64,000 nt of DNA, from the NCBI RefSeq assembly GCF_001421765.1, contig NZ_LMLA01000007.1:397510-461509 (forward strand), in the 5' to 3' direction. Numbering within the stretch: position 1 is the stretch's first letter; each line of letters opens with the position of its first letter. Source of the stretch: Sphingomonas sp. Leaf32. Lineage in GTDB: Bacteria > Pseudomonadota > Alphaproteobacteria > Sphingomonadales > Sphingomonadaceae. This document shows positions 55,596 to 64,000 of the stretch, piece after piece. The position numbers and the translations under genes were made by a program. Below the pieces are notes generated by a model, which saw only the letters and a list, made by a program, of their open reading frames with translations, was not told where the DNA came from and ran no database searches.

Positions 55596-55682
55596 GGACA
55601 GGTGGCCGAGTGGTTAAAGGCAGCAGACTGTAAATCTGCCCGGGTTTCCCGTACGCTGGTTCGAATCCAGCCCTGTCCACCA
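55596..55682 (+). tRNA. tRNA-Tyr (anticodon GTA)
   Basis: An 87-base class II tRNA with encoded CCA. The acceptor stem GGACAGG pairs with CCTGTCC (55672-55678); discriminator A at 55679, CCA at 55680-55682. The anticodon loop CTGTAAA at 55628-55634 carries GTA at 55630-55632. The long variable arm and the GGTTCGAATCC T-loop are typical of tRNA-Tyr. Confidence 0.97.
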
Positions 55683-55728
55683 CCGCCCGCGCGAACGCGC
55701 CGGCGGTGCCCCAGCGGGAGGCATTTCC

Positions 55729-56049
55729 ATCCCGACCCTTCCTGTCTTTGTCCTCGCCGCGCTGTGCGAAATCGGCGGCTGCTTCGCCTTCTGGGCATGG
55801 TGGCGGCTCGACCGGTCGCCGTTGTGGCTCGCCCCCGGCATCGCCGCGCTGATCGCCTTTGCCTGGTTGCTGGCGCAGAGCGACACCGGCGGGGCGGGGC
55901 GTGCCTATGCGGCCTATGGCGGCATCTATGTGCTGGGCGCGGTGCTGTGGGGCTGGACGGTCGAGGGGATGGTGCCCGACCGGTTCGACCTGATCGGCGC
56001 AGGCCTGTGCGTCGGCGGCTGCGCCGTGATCCTGTTCGGACCGCGATGA
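55729..56049 (+). CDS. YnfA-family small membrane protein with non-standard start
   Basis: A 106-residue member of the UPF0060/YnfA family: four short helices, with [16 protein letters not shown] in the first and [20 protein letters not shown] in the third, both diagnostic. The full length matches E. coli YnfA (108). No ATG, GTG or TTG precedes the conserved N terminus in frame. A strong GGGAGG ends at 55721, and seven bases later comes ATC (55729), which would start Ile-Pro-Thr-Leu-Pro. The only regular start is TTG at 55822, which removes the first helix. So it either uses ATC, or a base change has destroyed the original start. It lies just after tRNA-Tyr. Confidence 0.8.
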   Translation: MPTLPVFVLAALCEIGGCFAFWAWWRLDRSPLWLAPGIAALIAFAWLLAQSDTGGAGRAYAAYGGIYVLGAVLWGWTVEGMVPDRFDLIGAGLCVGGCAVILFGPR

Positions 56050-56057
56050 TGGTGGGT

Positions 56058-56131
56058 TGGAGCGGGTAACGGGAATCGAACCCGTGTATTCAGCTTGGAA
56101 GGCTGCTGCACTACCATTGTGCTATACCCGC
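56058..56131 (-). tRNA. tRNA-Gly (anticodon TCC)
   Basis: Read from 56131 to 56058: acceptor GCGGGTA pairs with TACCCGC, discriminator T and encoded CCA at 56058-56060. The anticodon loop CTTCCAA carries TCC (complement of 56097-56099). GGTTCGATTCC is the T arm. Length 74 with CCA. Confidence 0.97.
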
Positions 56132-56262
56132 CCACGCGCGTCGGCGTCAGGGCGATGCACCTGCCACAGGGAAGCGGGACAGGTCAACCGCCCTGTGGCA
56201 CAGCTTGCTTTCACGGCGGATCATCCTATTGCTCCGACCATAATGATGCCGGGGAGGGCAGG

Positions 56263-57603
56263 ATGCTGAACGAAATGGGCGCCGCGCTGGGCGATGTGCT
56301 GAACCCGCACGGACCGGCGGTACAGGCGGCGAAGAGCTTCGCTCCCTCCGACTATTCGATCCATTTCTTTCTGCAGCTGGCGGTCATCCTGCTCGCCTGC
56401 CGCGTGGTCGGCTGGGCGGGCAAGCGCTTCCTGAACCAGCCGCAGGTGGTGGGGGAGATGATCGCGGGCGTGGTCCTGGGGCCATCGCTGCTCGGCCTGT
56501 TCTTCCCCGATCTTCAGGCGGCGATCTTTCCGAAGGAAACGCGCGGCGTCCTCTATGCCGGCGCGCAGCTCGGCGTCGGCCTCTACATGTTCCTCGTCGG
56601 GTTGACGCTCCGGCTCGATCATTTCCAGACCAAGGCGAAGAGTGCGGCGATGGTGTCGGCGGCGGGCATCGCCGTCCCGTTCGCGCTGGCGGTGCTGGTG
56701 ACGCCGATGCTGCTCACCGTGCCCGGCCTGTTCGCCGAAGGGATTTCGACCGGCAGCGCGACATTGTTCATGGGCGCCTGCATCGCGCTCACCGCCTTTC
56801 CGATGCTGGCGCGAATCATCCACGAACGCGGCCTCGCCGATACCGCGCTCGGCACGCTGTCGCTGACCGCCGGGGCGTTCGACGACGCGGTGTCGTGGTG
56901 CGTGCTGGCGATCGTGCTGGCGACGTTCGGCGCGGGCGCGGGCGTTGCCATCCTCGCGATCGGTGGGGCGGTGCTCTACGCGATCTTCCTGATCCTGTTC
57001 GGCAAGCGGTTGCTCGCGCCGCTGGGCCGCGCGGTCGAGGCGAAGGGCGAGATGAGCATGACGGTGCTGTCGATCACGCTGATGCTGTTCTGCCTGTCGG
57101 CGTTCTTCATGGACGCGATCGGCATCCACGCGATCTTCGGCGGCTTCATCCTCGGCGTGTTCATGCCCCGTGGACTGTTCGTCGAGGAACTGAAGCGCAA
57201 GGTCGAGCCGTTGGCGGTCGTGCTGCTGCTGCCGATGTTCTTCACCTATTCGGGGCTGAACACGCGCATGGACACGGTCAGCTCGCTGCCGTTGCTGCTG
57301 ATCGCGCTGGGCGTGCTGGCGGTGTCGATCCTTGCCAAGTTCGGTGCCTGCTGGGCGGCGGCGCGGATGGCGGGGGAGGATAACCGCACCGCGCTCGGTA
57401 TCGGCGCGCTGATGAACTCGCGCGGGCTGATGGAACTCATCATCATCAATATCGGACTGCAAAAGGGGATCATCGGTCCCACGCTGTTCGCGATGCTGGT
57501 GCTGATGGCGATCGTCACGACGGTCATGGCGACCCCGTTGTTCGAGGCAGTCTATGGCAAGCAGGCGCGCGCCAGCGGCGAACTGGGCGGGGTGCCGGCC
57601 TGA
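56263..57603 (+). CDS. Cation:proton antiporter (CPA2, Kef/Nha type)
   Basis: A 446-residue membrane antiporter with about 13 helices. Family features include NQPQVVGEMIAGVVLGPSLLG, the GAQLGVGLYMFLVGL helix, LTAFPMLARIIHERGLADTALG and TAGAFDDAVSWCVLAIVLA, the last of which has the DD pair typical of Na/K:H exchangers, and FGGFILGVFMPRG. There is no C-terminal TrkA-N or RCK domain, so it is not a full KefB/KefC. Start at ATG 56263 with GGGGAGGGCAGG upstream; earlier in-frame starts lie in or near the tRNA-Gly gene. Which ion is exchanged is not readable. Confidence 0.88.
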   Translation: MLNEMGAALGDVLNPHGPAVQAAKSFAPSDYSIHFFLQLAVILLACRVVGWAGKRFLNQPQVVGEMIAGVVLGPSLLGLFFPDLQAAIFPKETRGVLYAGAQLGVGLYMFLVGLTLRLDHFQTKAKSAAMVSAAGIAVPFALAVLVTPMLLTVPGLFAEGISTGSATLFMGACIALTAFPMLARIIHERGLADTALGTLSLTAGAFDDAVSWCVLAIVLATFGAGAGVAILAIGGAVLYAIFLILFGKRLLAPLGRAVEAKGEMSMTVLSITLMLFCLSAFFMDAIGIHAIFGGFILGVFMPRGLFVEELKRKVEPLAVVLLLPMFFTYSGLNTRMDTVSSLPLLLIALGVLAVSILAKFGACWAAARMAGEDNRTALGIGALMNSRGLMELIIINIGLQKGIIGPTLFAMLVLMAIVTTVMATPLFEAVYGKQARASGELGGVPA

Positions 57604-57613
57604 TCCTCCTTCC

Positions 57614-57711
57614 GTTCATCCTGAGTAGTCGCTGAGCTTGTCGAAGCGACGTATCGAAGGATCGCCACGCATGGCGCTCCGATAAGGCTCAGTCCCTACG
57701 CAGCACGGACG
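57614..57711. repeat. Inverted-repeat element, GAGCTTGTCGAAG type
   Basis: A 98-base unit from GTTCATCCTGAGTAGTCGCT to CAGTCCCTACGCAGCACGGAC, between the antiporter and hisS; CTGAGCTTGTCGAAGCGACG and the partly degenerate CTCCGATAAGGCTCAG are the inner arms. It is a worn copy of the unit at 43834. Confidence 0.75.
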
Positions 57712-57774
57712 GACCGAAGACAGCAACGCTAAACGCTGGCGTTCCAACCCCGGACACCATAAATCGCGCGCATA

Positions 57775-59076
57775 ATGGCAAAGATCACGACTCCGCGCCC
57801 GGTGCGCGGCACCCAGGACATTTTCGGCGACTTCGAACGGCGCTTCACCCATGTCGCCGAGACGTTCGAGCGCGTCCGCCGTCTCTATTGCTTCAACCGG
57901 GTCGAAGTGCCGGTGTTCGAATCGACCGCCGTCTTCGCCCGGTCGCTGGGCGAGACGACCGATGTCGTGTCGAAGGAAATGTATTCGTTCGAGGATCGCG
58001 GCGGCGATTCGCTGACGCTGCGCCCCGAATTCACCGCCGGCATCGCCCGCGCGTACCTGACCGAAGGCTGGCAGCAGTTCGCGCCGCTCAAGCTCGCGAC
58101 GCATGGCCCCGTGTTCCGCTACGAGCGTCCGCAAAAGGGCCGCTATCGCCAGTTCCACCAGATCGACGCCGAAGTGATCGGTGCGGCCGAACCGATGGCC
58201 GATGTCGAACTGCTGGCGATGGCCGACCAGTTGCTCAAGGAACTGGGCATCGCCGATGGCGTAACGCTGCAGCTCAACACGCTGGGCGATGCCGAGACGC
58301 GCGATGCGTGGCGCACCGCGCTGGTCGAGCATTTCGAAGCGCATCGCGGCGACCTGTCGGAGGACAGCCTCAAGCGGCTGGACAAGAACCCGATGCGCAT
58401 CCTCGATTCGAAGGACCCGCGCGACCGCCCGATCGCCGATGCGGCGCCGGGGATCGATGCGTATCTGACGGCGGAAGCGGCGGACTTCTTCGCGGCGGTC
58501 ACGTCGGGGCTGGACGCGGCTGGCGTGCAGTGGACCCGCAACGACCGGCTGGTCCGGGGCCTCGACTATTACCGCCACACCGCGTTCGAATTCGTCACCG
58601 ACCGGCTGGGCGCGCAAGGGACCGTGCTGGCCGGCGGACGCTATGACGGGCTGATCGAGAGCCTCGGTGGGCCGGCGACGCCGGGCGTGGGCTGGGCGGC
58701 GGGGATCGAGCGGCTGGCGATGTTGTTGGAGGAACCCAGCTCAGTTCGTCCCGACGTAGTTATCGTATCCGACAAGGATGTGCGGAGCGAAAGTGTAAGT
58801 CTCGAATTGGCGTTCCGCATTCGGCGGCTTGGCGTCGTTGTGGACGCCATCACTTCGGGTAAGCCGAACAAACGTTACGACCGTGCTCGACAGAAAAATC
58901 CGAAAATCCTCATTAACATTGGTCTTAATGATCCCGAGTATGAGGAGGTCAATGTTCGCTACCTTCGTTGGGACGAGGCGGCAGGCGAAACCGTTGATGT
59001 GAGCCGGCCCGGCTCTCTCGACGCCTTCCGATCTAACCTCAGCGACATGCCTAATTGGGTGAAGGAAGCGCTTTGA
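57775..59076 (+). CDS. hisS: Histidyl-tRNA synthetase, divergent C-terminal domain
   Basis: A 433-residue class II synthetase. The N-terminal core is ordinary: [14 protein letters not shown], motif 2 with [15 protein letters not shown] and [20 protein letters not shown], and the HisA loop [16 protein letters not shown]. From about residue 320 the sequence changes: [20 protein letters not shown], then [18 protein letters not shown] and a tail ending MPNWVKEAL. This still follows the alpha/beta anticodon-binding fold but without the usual motif around the GxxKKQFKYADK helix. The codons there are AT-richer (about 52% G+C over 58741-58980 by hand count, against about 77% just before). The stop overlaps the prfA start. 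Confidence 0.9.
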   Translation: MAKITTPRPVRGTQDIFGDFERRFTHVAETFERVRRLYCFNRVEVPVFESTAVFARSLGETTDVVSKEMYSFEDRGGDSLTLRPEFTAGIARAYLTEGWQQFAPLKLATHGPVFRYERPQKGRYRQFHQIDAEVIGAAEPMADVELLAMADQLLKELGIADGVTLQLNTLGDAETRDAWRTALVEHFEAHRGDLSEDSLKRLDKNPMRILDSKDPRDRPIADAAPGIDAYLTAEAADFFAAVTSGLDAAGVQWTRNDRLVRGLDYYRHTAFEFVTDRLGAQGTVLAGGRYDGLIESLGGPATPGVGWAAGIERLAMLLEEPSSVRPDVVIVSDKDVRSESVSLELAFRIRRLGVVVDAITSGKPNKRYDRARQKNPKILINIGLNDPEYEEVNVRYLRWDEAAGETVDVSRPGSLDAFRSNLSDMPNWVKEAL

Positions 59077-60143
59077 CCATCGCCCCCGAACGCATCGCCC
59101 AGATCGAGGCGCGGCGCGACGAACTGGCGGCGCAGATGGCGACGGGCGACCTGCCCGGCGACCGCTTCGTCGCGGTGTCGAAGGAATATGCCGAACTCGA
59201 ACCCGTCGCACAGGCGGCGGGCGAGGTTCGGCGGCTGCGTGCCGAGAGCGATAGCCTGTCCTACATGACTCAGGACGCCGATGACGACCTGCGCGCGATG
59301 GCGGTCGAGGAACTCCACGCCAACCGCGCGCAGCTCGAGGCAGCGGAACGCGCGCTGGCCCTCGCCCTGCTGCCGCGCGATGCGGCGGACGAACGCGCGG
59401 CGATGCTCGAAATCCGCGCCGGCACCGGCGGCGACGAAGCGGCGCTGTTCGCCGGCGACCTGTTCCGCATGTATCAGCGCTATGCCGACAATCGCGGCTG
59501 GCGGGTCGAGCTGATCTCGGCATCGGTATCGGACGCCGGCGGCTACAAGGAAGTCGTCGCCAGCGTCACCGGTGCGGGCGTGTTCGCCCGGCTGAAGTTC
59601 GAATCCGGCGTCCACCGCGTGCAGCGCGTGCCTGCGACCGAGAGCGGCGGGCGCATCCACACCAGCGCCGCGACCGTCGCCGTCCTGCCCGAGGCCGAGG
59701 ATGTCGACGTGCAGATCGACGACAAGGACCTGCGCATCGACGTGTACCGTTCGTCCGGCCCTGGTGGCCAGTCGGTCAACACCACCGACTCGGCGGTGCG
59801 GATCACCCACTTGCCGACCGGGCTGGTGGTCATCCAGCAGGACGAAAAGTCGCAGCACAAGAACAAGGCGAAGGCGCTGAAGGTCCTGCGCACCCGCCTG
59901 TACGAAGCCGAACGCCAGCGGCTGGCCGACGAACGGGCCGGCACCCGCCGCTCGATGGTCGGATCAGGCGACCGGTCGGAGCGCATCCGCACCTACAACT
60001 TCCCGCAGGGGCGGGTGACCGACCACCGCATCAACCTGACGCTCCACCGCCTGCCCGAAATCCTCGAAGGCGAGATGGAGGAACTGATCGGCGCGCTGAT
60101 CGCGCAGGACGAGGCGGAGCGGCTGGCGACGCTGGATGCTTGA
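59073..60143 (+). CDS. prfA: Peptide chain release factor 1
   Basis: A 356-residue class I release factor that reads UAA and UAG. The tripeptide PAT at 187-189 marks RF1 (RF2 has SPF), and GGQ is at 231-233 in [31 protein letters not shown] and [20 protein letters not shown] are also typical. The start is TTG 59073, overlapping the hisS stop (TTGA), with GAAGGAAG upstream; GTG at 59055 is an alternative inside hisS. It is followed by prmC, the enzyme that methylates its GGQ glutamine, after a repeat unit that starts right at the prfA stop. Confidence 0.95.
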   Translation: MTIAPERIAQIEARRDELAAQMATGDLPGDRFVAVSKEYAELEPVAQAAGEVRRLRAESDSLSYMTQDADDDLRAMAVEELHANRAQLEAAERALALALLPRDAADERAAMLEIRAGTGGDEAALFAGDLFRMYQRYADNRGWRVELISASVSDAGGYKEVVASVTGAGVFARLKFESGVHRVQRVPATESGGRIHTSAATVAVLPEAEDVDVQIDDKDLRIDVYRSSGPGGQSVNTTDSAVRITHLPTGLVVIQQDEKSQHKNKAKALKVLRTRLYEAERQRLADERAGTRRSMVGSGDRSERIRTYNFPQGRVTDHRINLTLHRLPEILEGEMEELIGALIAQDEAERLATLDA

Positions 60144-60377
60144 TTCACGCGAAGGCGCGAAGACGCGAAGAGAAGAAGGAAGTTTTCGCGCAGAGGCGCA
60201 GAGGCGCGGAGAGGCAGAGAACGCCGATCGCGCAGCGATCCCTCGTAAACGCCATGGCAATCCGGTCGGAAGGCGCCTGACGGCGCGGAACGTCACCCGA
60301 CACGCAGCCTCTCCGCGCCTCTGCGCCTCTGCGCGAAATTCAACTCTCTTCTCCGCGCCTTCGCGCCTTCGCGTGAA
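60144..60377. repeat. Inverted-repeat element filling the prfA-prmC junction
   Basis: A 234-base unit that begins one base after the prfA stop with TTCACGCGAAGGCGCGAAGA and ends with CCTTCGCGCCTTCGCGTGAA, three bases before the prmC ATG. Inner arms are GCGCAGAGGCGCAGAGGCGC and GCGCCTCTGCGCCTCTGCGC. It is a relative of the unit at 27345 and is expected to form a long stem in the mRNA. Confidence 0.85.
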
Positions 60378-60380
60378 CCC

Positions 60381-61199
60381 ATGACCACGCTCCGCCACGC
60401 GCTGACGCAGGCAACGGCACGCATCGCCGAAGTCTCGGACTCCTCCCGTCTCGATGCCGAACTGCTCGCCGCTCACGCACTGGGCTGCACGCGGGAGGCG
60501 ATGCTGCTTGCCCGCCTCAACGATCCGGTGCCGGTGACCTTCGACGCGCTGGTGGAACGCCGCCTGACTCATGAACCGGTCGCCTATATCACCGGCAGCC
60601 GCGCCTTCTGGACGATCGACCTCATGGTCGGCCCCGGCGTCCTGGTACCGCGCGCCGACAGCGAGACGCTGATCGAGGCGGCGGTGGTGCATTTCGCCGG
60701 TCGTACGCCGACCCGCATCCTCGACCTCGGCACCGGACCGGGCACGTTGCTGCTCGCCGCGCTGGCGGAATGGCCGCAGGCGACGGGGCTGGGGGTCGAT
60801 GCCTCGACCGCCGCGCTCGACTATGCCCGCCGCAACGGCGTGGCGCTGGGGATGGGCCAGCGGGTGACCTGGCAGGCGGGCGACTGGACGGCCGGGATCG
60901 ACGGACGCTTCGACCTGATTCTCGCCAACCCGCCCTATATCGGTACCGATGAAGCGCTGCCGCAGGAGGTCGTCGGTCATGAACCCGCCGGTGCGCTGTT
61001 CGCCGGCAGGGACGGCCTCGACGATTATCGCCGGATCGTGCCCGACCTTTCCCGGCTGCTGGCACCGGGCGGGATCGCCGCGATCGAGATCGGCCATGAA
61101 CAAGGCGATGCGGTGGCGACGCTGGTGCAGGGTGTCGGCCTGCCCGCGCGGCTGGTGCGCGATCTGGGCGGGCGGCCGCGCTGCGTGGTGGCGGGTTGA
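60381..61199 (+). CDS. prmC: Release-factor glutamine methyltransferase PrmC
   Basis: A 272-residue SAM-dependent N5-glutamine methyltransferase that methylates the GGQ glutamine of RF1/RF2. The N-terminal helical domain has LDAELLAAHALGCTREAML and the catalytic domain has VPRADSETLIEAA, the SAM motif DLGTGPGTLLLAALAE and NPPY at 183-186 (LANPPYIGTDE). Start at ATG 60381; no ribosome site is visible because a repeat fills the preceding bases. It follows prfA, a conserved pair. Length is normal. Confidence 0.94.
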   Translation: MTTLRHALTQATARIAEVSDSSRLDAELLAAHALGCTREAMLLARLNDPVPVTFDALVERRLTHEPVAYITGSRAFWTIDLMVGPGVLVPRADSETLIEAAVVHFAGRTPTRILDLGTGPGTLLLAALAEWPQATGLGVDASTAALDYARRNGVALGMGQRVTWQAGDWTAGIDGRFDLILANPPYIGTDEALPQEVVGHEPAGALFAGRDGLDDYRRIVPDLSRLLAPGGIAAIEIGHEQGDAVATLVQGVGLPARLVRDLGGRPRCVVAG

Positions 61200-61444
61200 C
61201 GAAGCTGTTCGCCACCCCATCTTTCCGCTTGGAGTTGCACGACGCAGCCGCTAAGACCTCGAACGGGGCAGGCACCATCGACCAAGGCGTCGATCGCGGG
61301 GCGTGGCTCCTTCCATCGTCATGTGAACCACTGTCGTCCGGTGGTCATGGCAGGCGGACGGTGCCCGTGCATCGTTTCGCGAAGTGGCTCGCACCCGGGA
61401 TCGCGAGATCGACGGACAGGTAAGGACAGGACAACCAACCCTTG

Positions 61445-62368
61445 ATGAACAATCGTCAGGCCGGCCGCCGTCGCGGTCGCGGTGGCCAGCGTCAGCCGGG
61501 AAGCGGCGGCGGCAATCCGCGTGATAACGGCAACCGCATAGACAACCGCGCGCGCGGTAACGCCGCGCAATTGCTGGAAAAGTACAAGAACCTTGCCGCT
61601 GACGCGCAACGCGCCGGCGACCGGGTGAACACCGAATATTACCTCCAGTTCGCCGATCATTATTTCCGCGTGCTCGAAGCAGGTCGTTCGCGGGTCGAGG
61701 AACAGCGCCGCGGCCGCGACGAGTTCGACGGCAACGACGAGGATGATTTCGACGGCGACGGCGACATGGGTGCCGACACCGGTGGCCAGGATCGTGGCAA
61801 CCGCGACGACCGTGGCAACCGCGACGATCGCGGCCAGCGGGAAGATCGCGGCAATCGCGACGACCGTCAGCCCCGTGCGCAGCGCGAGTATCGCGACGAT
61901 CGTGCCCCGCGCGAAGAGCGCCAGCCGCGTGAAGAGCGTCAAGCACGTGAGGAACGCCAGCCGCGCGAGGAGCGTCAGGCGCGTGACGATCGCGGCCAGC
62001 GCGAAGACCGTCCGCAACGGGAAGACCGCCCGCAGCGCGAACGCCTGCGTCGCGACGGTGGCCGGACTACCGCGCCTGCCAACGACGCCGCCGAACTGCG
62101 CGGGATAGAGGGCGAGGTCGGTACGCAGCAGCACGACACCGCCGAAGCCGCGCCCGAACCGGTCGCCGAGGCCAAGCCGGTCCGCCGCCGCACCACCCGC
62201 ACCCGGGTCGATGCGGTTGCCGCCGAACCGACCGCCGAGGTCGCGCCGTCGATTGAGGCGGATCGTCTGCCGCCGGCGCTGTCGGCGAATGACGATGCGG
62301 TCGAACGTCCGCGCCGCCGTCGCCGCGTCCGTGCGGACGAGGAAGAGGCCGTGCCGCCCGCCGCCTGA
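61445..62368 (+). CDS. DUF4167 protein with Arg/Glu/Asp/Gln repeats
   Basis: A 307-residue protein. The N-terminal about 80 residues are the DUF4167 domain: MNNRQAGRRRGRGGQRQPG, then RARGNAAQLLEKYKNLAADAQRAGD and NTEYYLQFADHYFRVL, which is the conserved core. After it comes a charged repeat region (roughly residues 110-200) of RDDRGN, REDRG, REERQ-type units, then an Ala/Pro/Glu-rich tail with Arg clusters. The Arg- and Gly-rich parts suggest RNA or nucleic-acid contact. Located downstream of prmC, as in many alphaproteobacteria. The start is ATG 61445 (a TTG codon just before it is in the same frame). The 245 bases between prmC and this gene show nothing recognisable. Confidence 0.88.
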   Translation: MNNRQAGRRRGRGGQRQPGSGGGNPRDNGNRIDNRARGNAAQLLEKYKNLAADAQRAGDRVNTEYYLQFADHYFRVLEAGRSRVEEQRRGRDEFDGNDEDDFDGDGDMGADTGGQDRGNRDDRGNRDDRGQREDRGNRDDRQPRAQREYRDDRAPREERQPREERQAREERQPREERQARDDRGQREDRPQREDRPQRERLRRDGGRTTAPANDAAELRGIEGEVGTQQHDTAEAAPEPVAEAKPVRRRTTRTRVDAVAAEPTAEVAPSIEADRLPPALSANDDAVERPRRRRRVRADEEEAVPPAA

Positions 62369-62712
62369 TCGGGTGACGCGCGTCGAGACATCGGGGCCGG
62401 TATCGCTGCGGGCGATGCCGGCCCTTTTGCCGTCCGTGTGCCGCGAACCGGTCGGCGATCAGCGCATGACCGTCGAACAAGCCGTGCCACCTGATTGGGC
62501 GACGATGGCGGGAAAACGGGGTCGCTATCGCCCGATGCACTACTCACCCCGTCCGGCAGAGATGACTGGAGCCGATCGACGTTCCCAAGATGGCGAGCCG
62601 AAGCGACAGTTTCGCGCGACTTGGAGCGCAGCTTGGTTTCAGTCTGGGCGCACCGGAAGCAGGGGGAACTGCCATTTGCAGGGCGTCGGGGCTGAATGGA
62701 TTGGGTCGGCAC
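62369..62712. other. Gene-free stretch after the DUF4167 gene
   Basis: These 344 bases contain no convincing gene. A few open frames exist (for example on the plus strand near 62495) but without a ribosome site, and the codon use is unlike the neighbours. No hairpin followed by a T-run and no clear promoter is seen. The element at 62713 follows. Confidence 0.6.
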
Positions 62713-62914
62713 GCTGAGATGGATCGACATTCAGCCAATTCTCAGGGTGCTCGCCGAGCGACGTAGATTCCCTTCGTCACCCCGGACTTGTTCCGGGGTC
62801 CACCTTTGCCGCTTACGCTTTCCTGGGAGTCGCTGGCGGCACCGATCGCTGCGCCGTGGACCCCGGAACAAGTCCGGGGTGACGGCAGGAGGACGAAGGT
62901 CGATCCGTCCCAGG
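62713..62914. mobile_element. MITE-like element with 16-bp terminal repeats (copy 3)
   Basis: Left end GCTGAGATGGATCGAC and right end GTCGATCCGTCCCAGG pair at 13 of 16 positions, 202 bases apart. The core runs from GTCACCCCGGACTTGTTCC (62776) to GGAACAAGTCCGGGGTGAC (62883), a near-perfect palindrome. Same family as the elements at 45445 and 52621. Confidence 0.7.
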
Positions 62915-63005
62915 ATGGTCGTTCCCGTGCAGCTTGGCGCGCCTGTCGCCCAACCCTACGGGCAGGATCGAACGCAGCCCGGGGTTACGAAAATACCCTC
63001 CGCCC

Positions 63006-64000
63006 TCAACCCGCCGCGAACTGCTCGGCGGTCAGCGCATACAGGCCGACGGCACCGGCCATCGCCGCCATGCCCAGCCCACGCGCCTCGGGCACGATCC
63101 GGTCGAGATAAAAGGCGACCGCCGCCCGCTTGCGCGCGGCGAAATCGGGATCGTCGACCTGATCCAGCGCGCGACTCTGCCGCTCCAGCAGCCAGCCGCC
63201 GACGCAGGTCGCCAGCATCGTCAGGAACGGATAGCTGCCGGCCAGCCGATCGTCGACCTCCGCCTCCAGCATCCAGCGTGCGACGGCGCGGGTGTCGTTC
63301 AGCAGGTCGCGCAGTGCAGCGTGGCCGACCTCCGCCTCCATCTCCGCGAACAGCGCCTCCATGGCCGCGCCGCCATCGCCCACCAGCTTGCGCCCGACCA
63401 GATCGGCGGCCTGAATGCCGTTGGTTCCTTCGTAGATCGGTGTGATCCGCGCATCGCGGTAATGCTGGGCGGCGCCGGTTTCCTCGACATAGCCCATGCC
63501 TCCGTGAACTTGTACACCGAGGCTGGCGACCTCGCAGCCGATGTCGGTGCCGTGCGCCTTGGCCAGCGGAGTCACGAGGTCGAGGCGCGCCTTCGCGCCT
63601 TCCACGCCCAGCGTCGCGCGGTCGACCTGTCCGGCGGCGTAATAGACCAGCGCGCGGGCGGCCATGGTTTGCCCGGTCATGCGCAACAGCATCCGGCGGA
63701 CGTCGGGATGCTCGACGATCGCCACCGGCGCGCCGCCGGCCGAGGCGCGGGGCGACTGGATGCGGTCGCGGGCATAGGCGACGGCGCGCTGGGTAGCGGC
63801 TTCGGCGACCTGCACGCCCTGCAGGCCGACATTGAGGCGGGCGTTGTTCATCATCGTGAACATCGCGCGCATCCCCGCGCCCTCCGCCCCGATCAGTTCG
63901 CCGATGCAGTCGCCGTTGTCGCCGAACGACAGGACGCAGGTGGGCGAGGCGTGCAGCCCCATCTTGTGTTCGATCGACACGACGCGGATGTCGTTCGGCG
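63006..64000 (-). CDS. Acyl-CoA dehydrogenase, C-terminal part
   Basis: The gene continues beyond the right edge; 330 codons are seen to the TGA at 63006. It is an acyl-CoA dehydrogenase of the large type with a C-terminal extension: SIEHKMGLHASPTCVLSFGD, GMRAMFTMMNNARLNVGLQG and the ARITPIYEGTNGIQAADLVGRKL segment, where YEGTNGIQ is the hallmark near the catalytic region. The catalytic Glu is expected in that motif, as in FadE-like members. The alpha-helical tail (residues after GRKL) is the extra domain often labelled acyl-CoA dehydrogenase C-terminal. Fatty-acid or amino-acid degradation is likely; the substrate cannot be stated. Confidence 0.92.
   Translation of the reverse strand, partial: PNDIRVVSIEHKMGLHASPTCVLSFGDNGDCIGELIGAEGAGMRAMFTMMNNARLNVGLQGVQVAEAATQRAVAYARDRIQSPRASAGGAPVAIVEHPDVRRMLLRMTGQTMAARALVYYAAGQVDRATLGVEGAKARLDLVTPLAKAHGTDIGCEVASLGVQVHGGMGYVEETGAAQHYRDARITPIYEGTNGIQAADLVGRKLVGDGGAAMEALFAEMEAEVGHAALRDLLNDTRAVARWMLEAEVDDRLAGSYPFLTMLATCVGGWLLERQSRALDQVDDPDFAARKRAAVAFYLDRIVPEARGLGMAAMAGAVGLYALTAEQFAAG

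Noticed and set aside
56195-56212. Sigma-54-like TGGCACA-GC-TTGCT before the antiporter gene
   Set aside because: The distance between GG and GC is eight bases instead of ten, which RpoN does not accept.
61790-62050. Tandem repeats that might be a CRISPR array
   Set aside because: They are coding repeats of a Arg/Glu-rich protein region, with no constant repeat and unique spacer pattern, and no cas genes nearby.

Overview
The window looks like a chromosomal segment of a high-G+C alphaproteobacterium of the Sphingomonadaceae, most likely Sphingomonas. I infer this from the very high G+C in coding regions, a split F1 ATP synthase operon (atpHAGDC without F0 genes), paired TonB-dependent receptors, a short AtpC, a DUF4167 protein downstream of prfA-prmC, and many short inverted-repeat elements between genes. 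No phage, plasmid, CRISPR or insertion-sequence transposase is visible. About 54 protein genes and two tRNAs are supported; almost all are chromosomal housekeeping or envelope genes.

Layout. 1-9812: flagellar hook/rod/ring block (flgD end, flgE, flgF, flgG, flgH, flgI, flgJ, flgK, flgL) followed by motA and motB. A near-consensus sigma-54 promoter lies just before flgF. 9900-17262: a large TonB-dependent receptor, two PaaI-type thioesterases, and a compact four-gene cluster (51-residue peptide, two large proteins with HEAT-like tails, one of them cupin-like, and an OmpR-type regulator with a degenerate receiver), then a crotonase. 17414-21295: agmatine-to-putrescine genes (aguA, a tiny membrane ORF, aguB), transaldolase and XerC. 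21559-27105: atpHAGDC on the minus strand, with an unrelated lipoprotein gene translationally locked between atpG and atpD. 27512-32886: a membrane-anchored trypsin-like protease, a zinc peptidase with a TPR-like tail, and priA. 33196-37672: a ZnuD-like receptor, an IclR regulator and L-fuconate dehydratase. 37937-43848: a complete RND tripartite efflux operon. 43952-48326: small envelope proteins, RarD, a glycine-zipper protein and ManA. 48421-54260: bamD, recN, a small conserved protein, a secreted protein, an AlkA-type glycosylase and a [2Fe-2S] ferredoxin. 54667-64000: rlmB, tRNA-Tyr, a YnfA-family protein with no normal start codon, tRNA-Gly, a Kef/Nha-type antiporter, hisS, prfA, prmC, a DUF4167 protein and the C-terminal part of an acyl-CoA dehydrogenase.

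The most interesting items are: (1) the peptide plus cupin/HEAT cluster at 13769-16453, which has the layout of a small peptide-modification or peptide-sensing system that I do not recognise; (2) hisS, whose 3' third drops to about 52% G+C and encodes a divergent anticodon-binding domain, as if exchanged; (3) a family of about 180-200 bp MITE-like elements with 16-bp terminal inverted repeats, seen three times; (4) the lipoprotein inside the atp operon; (5) FlgH without any cysteine, hence no lipid anchor; (6) ynfA apparently starting at ATC. Several other intergenic repeat families fill the gaps between operons and sometimes supply a stop codon or fill a gene junction exactly.
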